A stretch of 64,000 bases of DNA from Thalassotalea_F euphylliae. Lineage in GTDB: Bacteria; Pseudomonadota; Gammaproteobacteria; Enterobacterales; Alteromonadaceae. Numbering within the stretch: position 1 is the first letter of the stretch; each line of letters begins with the position of its first letter. The stretch covers positions 744,001 through 808,000 of the forward strand of contig NZ_JBHUIB010000012.1 in assembly GCF_042682785.1 (NCBI RefSeq), written 5' to 3'. Below, piece after piece: positions 26,109 to 35,241 of this stretch. Both the position numbers and the translations under genes were made by a program. Below the pieces are notes generated by a model. That model had not been told where the DNA came from and made no database searches. It saw nothing but the letters and a program-made list of their open reading frames with translations.

Positions 26109-26141
26109 CGTTTTAAGTGGGTAGTATTAAGAGAGGTATTT

Positions 26142-26588
26142 ATGGCGGCTCAAGTAAATAATGATGTCTCTATCGATGCGCTATCTAGTGGTGTTTTTGC
26201 CCCCAATAACAATGTTAAACAGTCACCCAATGCGGACGCTGCTAATATTGAGCAAAAGCAGGAACAACAGAGAGTGCAGGAAGCTGGTAAAACCGGCGAT
26301 GCGCTTTCAGTAGCCGAAACGGAAGAGAAAACAAGCGAAGAAGCAAAGCAAGAAATTGAAGAAGCGGTAGAAGTTATAGCTGACTTTATGAGTCTACCGA
26401 TGAAAAATGTTAACTTCTTGACTGATGATTCTTCAGAAAAGACGGTGATTAAAGTCTTTGATTCAGAGAGCAAAGAGCTCATTAAACAATTTCCTTCAGA
26501 AGAAGTACTGGAAATTGCCCAACGCATTCTTCAAATTCGTGAAGATGTAGGTAAGAAGACTGGCATACTTCTTGATGAAAAGGTGTAA
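26142..26588 (+). CDS. flaG: FlaG family flagellar protein
   Basis: A 148-aa protein of the FlaG family, linked to control of filament length in polar flagellates. The N-terminal 85 residues are low-complexity and Gln/Glu/Lys-rich. The conserved C-terminal domain has LPMKNVNFLTDDSSEKTVIKVFDS with ELIKQFPSEEVLEIAQRI. It sits in the standard flagellin-flaG-fliD-fliS order, with a 20-base gap to fliD. Confidence 0.9.
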   Translation: MAAQVNNDVSIDALSSGVFAPNNNVKQSPNADAANIEQKQEQQRVQEAGKTGDALSVAETEEKTSEEAKQEIEEAVEVIADFMSLPMKNVNFLTDDSSEKTVIKVFDSESKELIKQFPSEEVLEIAQRILQIREDVGKKTGILLDEKV

Positions 26589-26608
26589 ATAAACGTTAGG
26601 AGTCGGTA

Positions 26609-27979
26609 ATGAATATTACTTCACTTGGTATTGGTTCTGGCCTTGATTTAGAAGGTATTGTAGAGGCTTATATCAATGCTGAAGCGATTCCAGTAGAAGT
26701 TCGATTACAAGAAAAAGAAGACCGACTTAATACTGAAATCTCTGGCCTTGGACAGCTGCGTTCAGCGTTAGATTCTTTTGAATCTGTAGTTGATAAGCTA
26801 GCTAAGGAAGGAGCATTTAACCAACAGATCGTTAATGTTGGTGATGACGATATTTCTGTAACAACGAATGGCTTCGGCAGCAACGGTGCATTTGACGTAG
26901 AGGTGCAACAACTTGCCACCGGTTCAAAGCAACAATCGACACTATTTGCCGATTCAAGCACTGTGTTGGGTGCTGGTACGCTTACTTTTACCGCTGGTTC
27001 AGATACATTTGATGTCACTATTGATGCTACCGACGACCTCGGAACAATCCGCGATAAAATTAATGAGCAAGCCGAAAACTTTGGCGTATCCGCAAACATC
27101 ATTAACACTGGCAGTAATGCATTTCTATCATTCTCATCTGAAAAAACAGGTGCAGCAAATGAGCTTTCAATTACCTCGGGTGACGCAGCTTTAGCTGGAT
27201 TAACAACGGCGAATAATACGGTTGTTCAATCGGCACAGGATGCGCAAATCGAAATCGACGGCAATGGAATTGTTATATCTAGCGACACCAATGAGTTTAA
27301 GAATATCATTGAAGACGTCACGATTAACGTCAACAAAACCAATGTGGGTGACCCGACATCGTTTAGCATTTCTCAGGATGAGCAAAACGGGCAAACACTA
27401 ATTGATGAGTTCATGAATTCATACAATGGTTTGATGCAAACCATGGATGATTTGGCGAACCCAGAAAATGGTCAGTTAGCTTTTGATCCAAATATCCGTG
27501 CGATTAAATCGCAGATGGTTAACATCGTGACAAGCAATGTAGCTAGCCTTTCAGGAGGTGACATTGACTCGCTAGGTGATATTGGTATTTCTATCAATAA
27601 AGAAGGTTTGTTAGAGGCGAGTCTGGTTGAGTACGGCAGTTTAGCCAGTGGTAAAGATACACTAGATGCCGCGCTAGAAAACAGCTTAGCTGAAATTGGC
27701 GAGATTTTTGCTAGTTCTGATGGTGTTGGTGCACAAATGCAGGCCATGCTAGAAAGCTACAATGGTAGCGACGGTTCTTTGACTCAGCGTAATAGTCAAC
27801 TTCAGATAGAAAGATCTGGCATTCAAGATGAGTATGCAGAGCTTGAAGAACGCTTAAGAGATTACGAAGACACACTAAGAAAACGTTTTACATTCTTAGA
27901 CCAAACTGTAGCGCAGTACAATGCAACAAGTGCCTGGTTAACGTCAGCGTTAACATTACCAACGAGTGATAACGATTAA
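26609..27979 (+). CDS. fliD: flagellar filament cap protein FliD (HAP2)
   Basis: A 456-aa cap that folds flagellin at the filament tip. The N-terminus (ITSLGIGSGLDLEGIVEAYIN, then EDRLNTEISGLGQLRSALDSF) and the C-terminal helix (RLRDYEDTLRKRFTFLDQTVAQYN) are classic. The length is typical of FliD. It is followed by fliS after 23 bases. Confidence 0.95.
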   Translation: MNITSLGIGSGLDLEGIVEAYINAEAIPVEVRLQEKEDRLNTEISGLGQLRSALDSFESVVDKLAKEGAFNQQIVNVGDDDISVTTNGFGSNGAFDVEVQQLATGSKQQSTLFADSSTVLGAGTLTFTAGSDTFDVTIDATDDLGTIRDKINEQAENFGVSANIINTGSNAFLSFSSEKTGAANELSITSGDAALAGLTTANNTVVQSAQDAQIEIDGNGIVISSDTNEFKNIIEDVTINVNKTNVGDPTSFSISQDEQNGQTLIDEFMNSYNGLMQTMDDLANPENGQLAFDPNIRAIKSQMVNIVTSNVASLSGGDIDSLGDIGISINKEGLLEASLVEYGSLASGKDTLDAALENSLAEIGEIFASSDGVGAQMQAMLESYNGSDGSLTQRNSQLQIERSGIQDEYAELEERLRDYEDTLRKRFTFLDQTVAQYNATSAWLTSALTLPTSDND

Positions 27980-28002
27980 GGCTAACTCACAGGAGTTGTA
28001 CC

Positions 28003-28443
28003 ATGAGAAAGAATATTAAAGCTTACGCCCGCGTCAATGTAGAAAGCGGTTTGATGGACGCCAATCCTCATCAAGTCATTCTAATGATGTATAACGGCAT
28101 TCTTGACTGTATTGCCAATGCTAAAGGTGCCATTGAGCGTAAAGACATTCAATTAAAAACGGCTCAAGTGTCTAAAGCTATTGCATTACTTGAAGCACTT
28201 CAAAGTGCCTTAGATATGGATGCCGAACCACAAATCTCGACTAATTTCTATGAGTTGTATGCATACTGTATCGACAAATTTATTGACGTAAATGTTGATA
28301 TGAATGTTGATACATTAGCGCACATTGATGACCTTTTGCGTCCTCTTCGAGATGCTTGGTCACAAATGTCAGAAGACGACAAACAAACAGGTATTGATCT
28401 GCTAAAGCAAAAAAATCAACAATCTAGCGCTGTTGGTGCCTAA
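28003..28443 (+). CDS. fliS: flagellin export chaperone FliS
   Basis: A 146-aa helical chaperone that binds the C-terminal helix of flagellin before export. AYARVNVESGLMDANPHQVILMMYNGIL near the N-terminus and the AIALLEALQSALDMDAEPQIS region are the FliS signature; the NVDTLAHIDDLLRPLRDAW segment completes the bundle. Its stop codon shares one base with the start of the next gene. Confidence 0.94.
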   Translation: MRKNIKAYARVNVESGLMDANPHQVILMMYNGILDCIANAKGAIERKDIQLKTAQVSKAIALLEALQSALDMDAEPQISTNFYELYAYCIDKFIDVNVDMNVDTLAHIDDLLRPLRDAWSQMSEDDKQTGIDLLKQKNQQSSAVGA

Positions 28444-28772
28444 TGGATTATGCCTCTTTAGTAGAAGAGGCTCGTGAATTAAACGAGCAATGTAAAGAGG
28501 CTTTCCGTGCGGAAGAATTTGAGCAAGGTAACGCATTGCTCAAAGCAAGACAGTCTAAGTTAGAAGATATTGTTGAAGCCATGAATTCTTTGCCGGCGTC
28601 AGAAGACAGTGCCATTCAGTTAAGAAGTTTTCTTGCTGAAGTATTAGAAGATGACAAGCGGCAAGCTAATTATTTTAACGGTCTAAAAGATCAGGCGTTG
28701 CAAGATAATATCCGTCAAAAGAAAACGTCGAAGGCGCTTAACAGTTACGCAAAGGTGAATCGATTTAGCTAA
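28443..28772 (+). CDS. fliT: FliT-like flagellar chaperone
   Basis: A 109-aa helical, charged protein translationally coupled to fliS (one shared base). It has no strong motif, but its size, all-helical character and place after fliD-fliS match FliT/FlaI-type proteins, chaperones for FliD. The N-terminal half (ELNEQCKEAFRAEEFEQGNAL) and the central LEDIVEAMNSLP are compatible with the four-helix FliT fold. Named by position and size; moderately sure. Confidence 0.7.
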   Translation: MDYASLVEEARELNEQCKEAFRAEEFEQGNALLKARQSKLEDIVEAMNSLPASEDSAIQLRSFLAEVLEDDKRQANYFNGLKDQALQDNIRQKKTSKALNSYAKVNRFS

Positions 28773-28791
28773 CCTGAAAAAATATATAAAT

Positions 28792-28823
28792 AAAAAAGGC
28801 GATGAATATGCATCGCCTTTTTT
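28792..28823. terminator. bidirectional terminator between fliT and the Maf genes
   Basis: AAAAAAGGCGATG, 6-base loop, CATCGCCTTTTTT: a clean dyad with A6 and T6. It ends the flaG-fliDST transcript from the left and the leftward Maf operon from the right. Confidence 0.92.
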
Positions 28824-28859
28824 ATTTGATTAGCTCCTCACCGATGCATAGGAGCTTAG

Positions 28860-31316
28860 TCAAGCACTTCCCATAATAGCAGTGAGATGCTCTAAAACAT
28901 TTTGCGCTTCTGCTGTTTTATTGTTTTCAATAAGTAGTTTATGAAGAGCCTCAATTGCCTCAATATCATTTCCTTTCACTTCTATATAGTCATAATAAGC
29001 GTGTATCGCTTGTTCTGGCTTTTCATGAAGGGTTGAAATTTTTGCCAGTTGTATGCCATATAGCTTGTTCAGTGAGGTGAGTCGGAGTAACGCAGATTCA
29101 GCCTTTTCTGGTTGAGCATTTGCTAAATAAAGCCTTGCCATTATTCTCAACTCGTCTTCATCAATAAATTTATCATCCACGCTTTCAAATAAAGAAATGG
29201 CAAGCAAACCTTGCTTGTTAATGTTTGCTATGCAAGCTTGAGCAATAAGTGACATTTGGTGCCACCCAGGCTCATCATCTGATTTGGCTTTCAAGTTTTC
29301 TATCAATAATTTGAGCCCATCTACATGTTTCTGGCTATGTAAGCGCCTTATTTTTCGCTTCAATAAATGTGGATGGAATTTCACATTTTCTTGGGCTGCA
29401 ATAAATTGGAAAGTGGTTTTTCCTTCAAGCTCCTCAATAAACTCTTGCTCTGCGTTATTTAACAATTCTTCCATTTCTGAAGTAGCATCAAGTTCTCCTT
29501 GTGAGATAAAGCTTTTGAAAAGCTTTGCCCTTCCGAGTGTTTTAGTCTCTCGCCAATGCTCAATGCTCTCTACAATTGATTTCTTTAATCCTAATTCATC
29601 TTTTCGTAGAGAAATGTGTTTTTTTATCTTGAAGAACAATTCACTGAGTAGGTCACAGCTATCTATATAGGCCTGATAGTAGAGTGCTCCTAACTCCTTC
29701 ATTTTGTCGTCAGTCCAATTTTCGTGCGATTGTGGAGTGACTACCTTAATGAAATATTTCATGCCGTACCGTTTACAGAGTTCACTTGCGGAGGCGTATT
29801 TTTTATCTAGCTTTTGTTCTATTTTGTCGAGCTGAAGTTTTGATTTAGCCTTTTTTTCTTCACTTAATGTGTTGTCATACAGAGCTGCATTTAATTGCAA
29901 TGCGGATTTCGCTAATTTTCTTATCTCAGTGATATCACCTTGCTTTTGCTGAAGCTCCGACTGCGTTTGCGCGACATGCTTTTTGTTTTTTTGCCAAGAA
30001 CATGAAAATTGATGGGTAAGCTCTTTAACATCTATTGATATATCAGATAATTCAATTTCGTCAGGTGCTTGATAAGGAATTGAGTCAAGCTTGGTTGCAT
30101 TAATTGATAAGTTGAAAACCCGGCTCCCTATGCTTGTTGCTTTTTCTGCCTGCGCTTCTATCACCTTTGCTGCTTGATGATATGGAATAGTGGTTTCAAC
30201 GAGATCTCCCGCATAAGTTTCTACCCATAGGCCATCATGGTGTAAGGCTGCGCCATGTTTGGCTTCTTCACTACCTGAAGCATGTGAAACACCTGTTTTT
30301 GAGTAACAAAGGTCGACTCCTGTTAACAATATTTTGCTAAAGCCAAATCCTATTGCGCAGTTTAGTGCGGTATTGGTTACCGTAGGCCCCATACCTGTCA
30401 TGTTCTTTTCATTGAGTTTTGTTTCCCAAGGAAATAAAAGCCCTAAATATGCTTTTCTACCATGCCATTGGTGCACTAATCGGTTGTTTGCGTTGTTGTT
30501 ATAAACAAAAAGTACAGAACTGGGCAATGTTAGTAACTCTTTACTTACGTCATAGCTTGGCGTAAAAGGGTCTACGCTAAAGACAATGTCTGGAATTAAG
30601 TCGGTCTCTTTTAAACGTTTTGCAACGCGAGACACGGCTAAAATAACAATTTTTTCTCTATTAGCTTTCATCCAGTCAATCGATTCATCTAAAGATGGGC
30701 CACCACCAATTACAACCGCAGTTTGCCCTTCAAATGCGCCCATTAGAGGAATCGCTGAATAATAATTTTCAGTTAAGTTATTTAATTGAGATTCTGTAAA
30801 GAATTGGTTGCCCAATGAACTGTTCTGCTGAAACGTTAATGTTTCGATATTTTCTAGAATGCTTAGATGCATCGCATGGTATTGATCGTCAAAATCATCG
30901 ACTGAGCCGATTGAACGATGATAGGCAACGTTTGCCGAATAAAGATACGTTTCTATCTTCATTTCATGTGCTTTGTCGTACCAATTATCAAGTGTTTCTA
31001 CAACAATATTTTCACCCAGTTGTGAAAGGTCGATAAGCTGTTTTATCGCTTCAATTACATGCGGTTGCTCAACAAACAGAAACTTGCTGTCTGCTGGTAC
31101 ACCTCGATAATAAACATACAAAAGTAGTAGGCCAGAATCACAGCCAGAAATTACATTGAATTTTTGTTCTTGCCACAATTCATCTTCATAATATTTATCA
31201 AACACTTCTTCTGCGCTTTTGCTAATAAACGCGTTTCTATTCACAGAATATAAATACTGTTCACCATGGCTATTTTGCGTAAAAAATTCAGGTGGGTTTG
31301 CTAATGCATCTGTCAT
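28860..31316 (-). CDS. motility accessory factor (Maf), putative flagellin nonulosonic acid transferase, long form
   Basis: An 818-aa protein of the DUF115/MptE-like Maf family, which transfers pseudaminic or legionaminic acid onto flagellin in the cytoplasm before export. The central domain (about 190-400) has AVVIGGGPSLDESIDWM, IVILAVSRVAKRL, PDIVFSVDP and KILLTGVDLCYS, the nucleotide-sugar-binding core of the family. A helical, coiled-coil-like region (about 430-560) and a C-terminal TPR-like stretch (about 640-810) extend it beyond the usual 600-700 aa. It is last in a leftward three-gene operon, overlapping the 94-aa gene by 4 bases. Maf function is known for Campylobacter and Aeromonas; the role here is inferred. 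Confidence 0.85.
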   Translation of the reverse strand: MTDALANPPEFFTQNSHGEQYLYSVNRNAFISKSAEEVFDKYYEDELWQEQKFNVISGCDSGLLLLYVYYRGVPADSKFLFVEQPHVIEAIKQLIDLSQLGENIVVETLDNWYDKAHEMKIETYLYSANVAYHRSIGSVDDFDDQYHAMHLSILENIETLTFQQNSSLGNQFFTESQLNNLTENYYSAIPLMGAFEGQTAVVIGGGPSLDESIDWMKANREKIVILAVSRVAKRLKETDLIPDIVFSVDPFTPSYDVSKELLTLPSSVLFVYNNNANNRLVHQWHGRKAYLGLLFPWETKLNEKNMTGMGPTVTNTALNCAIGFGFSKILLTGVDLCYSKTGVSHASGSEEAKHGAALHHDGLWVETYAGDLVETTIPYHQAAKVIEAQAEKATSIGSRVFNLSINATKLDSIPYQAPDEIELSDISIDVKELTHQFSCSWQKNKKHVAQTQSELQQKQGDITEIRKLAKSALQLNAALYDNTLSEEKKAKSKLQLDKIEQKLDKKYASASELCKRYGMKYFIKVVTPQSHENWTDDKMKELGALYYQAYIDSCDLLSELFFKIKKHISLRKDELGLKKSIVESIEHWRETKTLGRAKLFKSFISQGELDATSEMEELLNNAEQEFIEELEGKTTFQFIAAQENVKFHPHLLKRKIRRLHSQKHVDGLKLLIENLKAKSDDEPGWHQMSLIAQACIANINKQGLLAISLFESVDDKFIDEDELRIMARLYLANAQPEKAESALLRLTSLNKLYGIQLAKISTLHEKPEQAIHAYYDYIEVKGNDIEAIEALHKLLIENNKTAEAQNVLEHLTAIMGSA

Positions 31317-31597
31317 TGTTTTGAACCTGTACTCTGTGAAAGGTTGGCAAGAACGCGTGGTGATATTTCATATTCGAAAATGTCAGCGGCAAAAAGGTAG
31401 TCTCTATTTGCTAGCGCGTTGTGGGCAATAGTTATTAAATTGCTCAATTCTTCTAGGTTACTTTTGGGTAGTGGGGCTTCCATCAATAAATCAATATATA
31501 TTGTTGTTTGTAGCCCTGCATCACCTTCATAACCTAGCCTGAGTGAACGAACGAGTGTTGTTGTTTGATTTGTTATGTCTTTTATGAGTGATTCCAA
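31313..31597 (-). CDS. small unknown protein between two Maf genes
   Basis: A 94-aa, mostly helical, soluble protein with no signal peptide, no cysteines and no motif I recognise. The C-terminal half (LSNLITIAHNALANRDYLFAADIFE) looks like a single TPR-type helix pair. Its start lies inside the end of the upstream Maf gene (16-base overlap) and its end overlaps the downstream Maf start (4 bases), so the three genes are translationally coupled. That argues for a role together with Maf, for example as a chaperone or partner; this is inference. Confidence 0.75.
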   Translation of the reverse strand: MESLIKDITNQTTTLVRSLRLGYEGDAGLQTTIYIDLLMEAPLPKSNLEELSNLITIAHNALANRDYLFAADIFEYEISPRVLANLSQSTGSKQ

Positions 31598-32850
31598 AGT
31601 GTCGCCCCCTCGATCTTGGCACTTTGTTCACTGCCATTAAAAAAGCGTATATGGCTTTTCTTGGCAATATATTTTTCTAGCTCGCGGAGATATGTTCTGT
31701 AGTTCGCGAGTGTTCGATTTTTAGTGCCCATGCCGTTTTCAATCCAGTGATTCGTGTTGGCTATTTCGTCGTCGGTATAGATATTTATGGGCATTGCGGC
31801 GTGTGACTTGTCATTAATGAATGAAAAATCGGTACCTAGCAACACTATCTCTTTTGCGCCAAACTGAGCGGCGAGATCAACGGTAGGGTGGATGACACTA
31901 CCAGCTGAAAAAAGTCTTGGTTTTGGGTTACTGGCATTAACAACATTGTAGTCTCGAGTATTACCATAGGCACAATATTTATCACCTGACCATTGTTCAA
32001 CGAAATTGTTATTAGCGGTAGGAAAGTAAACTAAAGATGCACGGTGCATTTTTCCTTTATCTACATTTTCTAAAAATAGATGAGTATGCTGATCAATCAT
32101 CACGATAATGTCAGGTACAATGTTTCTTGCAATTAAAGCCGGTACTGCGGTATCTACCGCAATCAACAGTATGTTGTCTTGCTCTTTCTCAAGCCAGTAT
32201 AAATGTTCTTCTAGCGAGGGCCCTGCCGCTGCAATGTAAGCTTTTTGATTACCCGAATATTTGGAAAGCAGTGCAGTAAAGTCACCACTTTCCAACATGT
32301 TAAATTCGTTTAGCGCAACAAGATTATTAAAATTCTTTTCGTATGTCAGTTTGTCTTTACTGCGCTCATCAAGCTCAGCAAATATGTTATCTCGTAATTG
32401 CTCATTTTCTGCATCTGCCAAAATAAGCTCGCTCACTAACGCTACAAAATCGTCCGGTATTTGTTTAACCACATTTGCGTTCAGCAATTGAACATTCTGA
32501 TGTGTTATCCAAGGATGCTCAACGGCAGATAAAGAAACGGATGCCGTTTTGAAATTAGTGATGCACACTTTTATTTCTCTTTGCGGATACACTTCTATCA
32601 GTCGATTAATATGGTCACCAAGACCTAAACCAAACACGAACACCGGAGAGTGGTTGTCATCTACCTGTTCAACTAACAACTTTGCCTCTGATAGGCGATC
32701 GTAATTTGAAGTTAATTGAATATTGTTGATTACCACAGTATTGTTTTCATAAGCAACGTCAAGGTTATTGGTTGCAGTAGTACATAGTGATTCATGTAGC
32801 TGCGGCCAACGTCGCTCGATAACTGCTAAATTTTGTGAAAGAAATGACAT
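31582..32850 (-). CDS. motility accessory factor (Maf/DUF115), short form
   Basis: A 422-aa Maf-family protein, about half the length of its neighbour. The N-terminal Rossmann-like part shows PVFVFGLGLGDHINRLIEVYP. The DUF115 core has AYIAAAGPSLEEHLYWLEKE, ILLIAVDTAVPALI, PDIIVMIDQH and EIVLLGTDFSF. The long helical C-terminal extension of the other copy is absent. It is first in the leftward operon, 37 bases after a sigma-54-like element. Two Maf proteins beside two flagellins suggest division of labour between target proteins or sugars, but the sequence alone does not show which. Confidence 0.83.
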   Translation of the reverse strand: MSFLSQNLAVIERRWPQLHESLCTTATNNLDVAYENNTVVINNIQLTSNYDRLSEAKLLVEQVDDNHSPVFVFGLGLGDHINRLIEVYPQREIKVCITNFKTASVSLSAVEHPWITHQNVQLLNANVVKQIPDDFVALVSELILADAENEQLRDNIFAELDERSKDKLTYEKNFNNLVALNEFNMLESGDFTALLSKYSGNQKAYIAAAGPSLEEHLYWLEKEQDNILLIAVDTAVPALIARNIVPDIIVMIDQHTHLFLENVDKGKMHRASLVYFPTANNNFVEQWSGDKYCAYGNTRDYNVVNASNPKPRLFSAGSVIHPTVDLAAQFGAKEIVLLGTDFSFINDKSHAAMPINIYTDDEIANTNHWIENGMGTKNRTLANYRTYLRELEKYIAKKSHIRFFNGSEQSAKIEGATLWNHS

Positions 32851-32886
32851 ATCAGGTCAGCGATATAATAGTTATATTTGTGTTTT

Positions 32887-32902
32887 AGCAAAAAAAACGC
32901 CA
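32887..32902 (-). promoter_or_regulatory. sigma-54-like promoter of the Maf operon
   Basis: Read on the minus strand: TGGCGT, five T, TTGCT, with GG and GC at the right offset, 37 bases before the first Maf gene. The T-tract makes a chance match easier, so this is a candidate. Confidence 0.55.
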
Positions 32903-32935
32903 ATAAGCACATGTCAAATGTTTGACTTGAGTAAT

Positions 32936-32951
32936 TGGCAGAAAAAATGCA
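32936..32951 (+). promoter_or_regulatory. sigma-54-like promoter of the pse operon
   Basis: TGGCAG, five A, ATGCA, with GG and GC at the right offset, about 175 bases before pseB and facing away from the Maf promoter 33 bases to the left. A long leader of roughly 160 bases would result. Confidence 0.55.
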
Positions 32952-33124
32952 TTGTGTACGTAAATAAAGCGCTTAACGCATTGATGAACAATTAAAACTT
33001 TATCATTAGCTGTATTTAGCGTATATGTTCACACTAAAATTGAAGCGTGGTTGTACTTGGGATAAAACACTAAGTCTACTCAAGATTACAGTCACCACTT
33101 TAACGTGTCTCAAAAGGTCGGAAG

Positions 33125-34126
33125 ATGTTTGAAAACGCAAATCTTTTAATAACGGGTGGCACGGGTAGCTTTGGAAAAGCGTTTATCCGACACGTATTAA
33201 ATAACTTCAAGCCCAACAAAGTCATTGTTTATTCACGCGATGAATTAAAACAGTACGAAATGGCGCAAGAATTTACCGACCCCTGTATGCGGTTTTTCAT
33301 TGGTGATGTCAGAGATGCTGAACGCTTGCGAAGAGCAATGCATGATGTGGATTTTGTTATCCATGCTGCGGCGCTTAAACATGTGCCTATCGCCGAATAC
33401 AACCCAATGGAGTGTATAAAAACAAACGTAATTGGCGCTCAGAATGTCATTGATGCAGCGTTAAAAAGTAAAGTGAAGAAAGTTATCGCTTTATCAACGG
33501 ATAAAGCAGCTGCACCTGTTAATTTATACGGTGCATCAAAGTTAGCTTCTGATAAGTTGTTTGTAGCAGCCAACAACATGCGAGGCAAAAACCCAATACA
33601 GTTCTCCGTTGTTCGTTATGGCAATGTATTAGGTTCACGTGGCTCTATTATTCCTCACTTCAAAAAACTGGTTGCTGGTGGCGCTGAATCACTACCAATT
33701 ACGGATCCAGAAATGACGCGCTTTTGGATTACTCTGCAAGAGGGGGTTGAGTTTGTGCTCAATAGCTTCCAGCGTATGCAGGGTGGTGAGACCTTTGTTC
33801 CTAAAATACCGTCGATGACAATTGAGGAAATGGCAAAAGCAATCGCGCCAGATTTGCCACACGAGATTATTGGTATTCGTCCAGGTGAGAAAATGCACGA
33901 AACCATGTGCCCGGAAGATGATGCTCACCTTACCATTGAATTTGATGACCACTTCGTCATCATGCCAAGCATTATCTTTTACAAGAAAGTCGACTATTTT
34001 GAAAATGCGAAAGACGAAAAAGGCCAGCTAGTGCCAAAAGGTTTTGAGTATAATTCGAAGACGAACGATACATGGATGAACGCTGCACAGCTTCTCGAAA
34101 AACTTAAAACAGTGACAATGGAATGA
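33125..34126 (+). CDS. pseB: UDP-N-acetylglucosamine 4,6-dehydratase (inverting)
   Basis: A 333-aa short-chain dehydrogenase-type enzyme that starts pseudaminic acid synthesis by converting UDP-GlcNAc to the 4-keto-6-deoxy-L-arabino sugar. The NAD(P)-binding motif TGGTGSFG is at 10-17. The PseB-type catalytic region reads STDKAAAPVNLYGASK with Tyr135 and Lys139, and VRYGNVLGSRGSIIP follows. PseB is soluble, unlike the membrane-bound retaining dehydratases. Its stop overlaps the pseC start (ATGA), and the five pse-type genes are all overlapped. Confidence 0.95.
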   Translation: MFENANLLITGGTGSFGKAFIRHVLNNFKPNKVIVYSRDELKQYEMAQEFTDPCMRFFIGDVRDAERLRRAMHDVDFVIHAAALKHVPIAEYNPMECIKTNVIGAQNVIDAALKSKVKKVIALSTDKAAAPVNLYGASKLASDKLFVAANNMRGKNPIQFSVVRYGNVLGSRGSIIPHFKKLVAGGAESLPITDPEMTRFWITLQEGVEFVLNSFQRMQGGETFVPKIPSMTIEEMAKAIAPDLPHEIIGIRPGEKMHETMCPEDDAHLTIEFDDHFVIMPSIIFYKKVDYFENAKDEKGQLVPKGFEYNSKTNDTWMNAAQLLEKLKTVTME

Positions 34127-35241
34127 TTCCGTACTCTACCCAACTTATTGAACAAGACGACGTTCAATCCGTTGTAGATGCGCTCACTGGCTCGCACCTC
34201 ACACAAGGTCAAATTGTTAAAAACTTTGAAGCGCTGATCGCTAAGGCAACAGATTCTCAACATGCTGTTGCTGTTAATTCGGCGACTTCTGCGCTTCACT
34301 GTGCCTTTCACGCCATTGGCTTACAGCCGGGTGATGAAGTCATTACTACACCGATCAGCTTTGTTGCGACGGCTAATATGATTATTGCTTGTGGTGCTAT
34401 CCCCGTCTTTTGTGATGTCAAAGATGATGGCAATATTGATGAGTCGCTCATTCCAGCACTTATCTCCGACAATACTAAAGCGATTGTGAGTGTCGATTTT
34501 GCAGGAAAGCCTGTGAACTATGAGGCGCTGAGAAATATAGCAAACGAACATAAACTTTTCTTTGTATCAGATGCTAGCCACGCGCTTGGGTCTAGTGTCG
34601 AGCATGTGCCGGTTGGCGCGTTGGCCGATATTACAATTTTTAGCTTTCATGCGATAAAACCAATAACGACAGGAGAGGGGGGCGCAGCCGTTACTCAATC
34701 CTCTGCGTTGGCGGAAAAAATGCGACTATTCTCCTCTCATGGCATGCAAAAGCAGAGTTTTTGGCAGGCGGATATGGTTGACTTTGGACATAACTACCGC
34801 ATTACCGAATTCGCTTCTGCGTTGGGAATCAATCAACTTAAAAAGCTTAAGCGTTTTATCTCGAGACGTGAAGAAATTGCAAATTACTTTGATAAAGCAT
34901 TTTCAGGTCAATCATATTTTACGCCAGTAAAGCTTAACCCAGGCACTCAATCTGCGCGCCACCTTTACCCCGTTTTGCTAAATGAAAAGCTGTCTGCTAA
35001 ACGAGATTCGGTTATCTCAACGCTTCATGAAAAAGGCATTTTAGTGCAGGTGCATTACCGTCCAATTTATCAAAATACGTACTATCAAAACTTAGGCTAT
35101 AGCGCGCTACCAAACGCTGAAAAATTTTATCAAGCGGAGCTTTCTATTCCTTGTCAGCAGAAGATGACCAATGAAGACATGGTTTTTGTTGCTGACAGTG
35201 TGCTTGCAGTAGCGAAGGAGTTAAGTGAGGTCGATGGTTAA
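34123..35241 (+). CDS. pseC: UDP-4-amino-4,6-dideoxy-N-acetyl-beta-L-altrosamine transaminase
   Basis: A 372-aa PLP enzyme of the DegT/DnrJ/EryC1/StrS family, second step of Pse synthesis. It places an amino group from glutamate on C4. The N-terminal PYSTQLIEQDDVQSVVDAL and SHLTQGQIVKNFEALIA are PseC-like. The PLP region has VNSATSALHCAF, the Asp of VSDASHALGS, and the Schiff-base Lys179 in FSFHAIKPITTGEGG. The NYRITEFASALGINQL segment completes the family pattern. It overlaps the next gene by 8-17 bases depending on that start. Confidence 0.94.
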   Translation: MIPYSTQLIEQDDVQSVVDALTGSHLTQGQIVKNFEALIAKATDSQHAVAVNSATSALHCAFHAIGLQPGDEVITTPISFVATANMIIACGAIPVFCDVKDDGNIDESLIPALISDNTKAIVSVDFAGKPVNYEALRNIANEHKLFFVSDASHALGSSVEHVPVGALADITIFSFHAIKPITTGEGGAAVTQSSALAEKMRLFSSHGMQKQSFWQADMVDFGHNYRITEFASALGINQLKKLKRFISRREEIANYFDKAFSGQSYFTPVKLNPGTQSARHLYPVLLNEKLSAKRDSVISTLHEKGILVQVHYRPIYQNTYYQNLGYSALPNAEKFYQAELSIPCQQKMTNEDMVFVADSVLAVAKELSEVDG

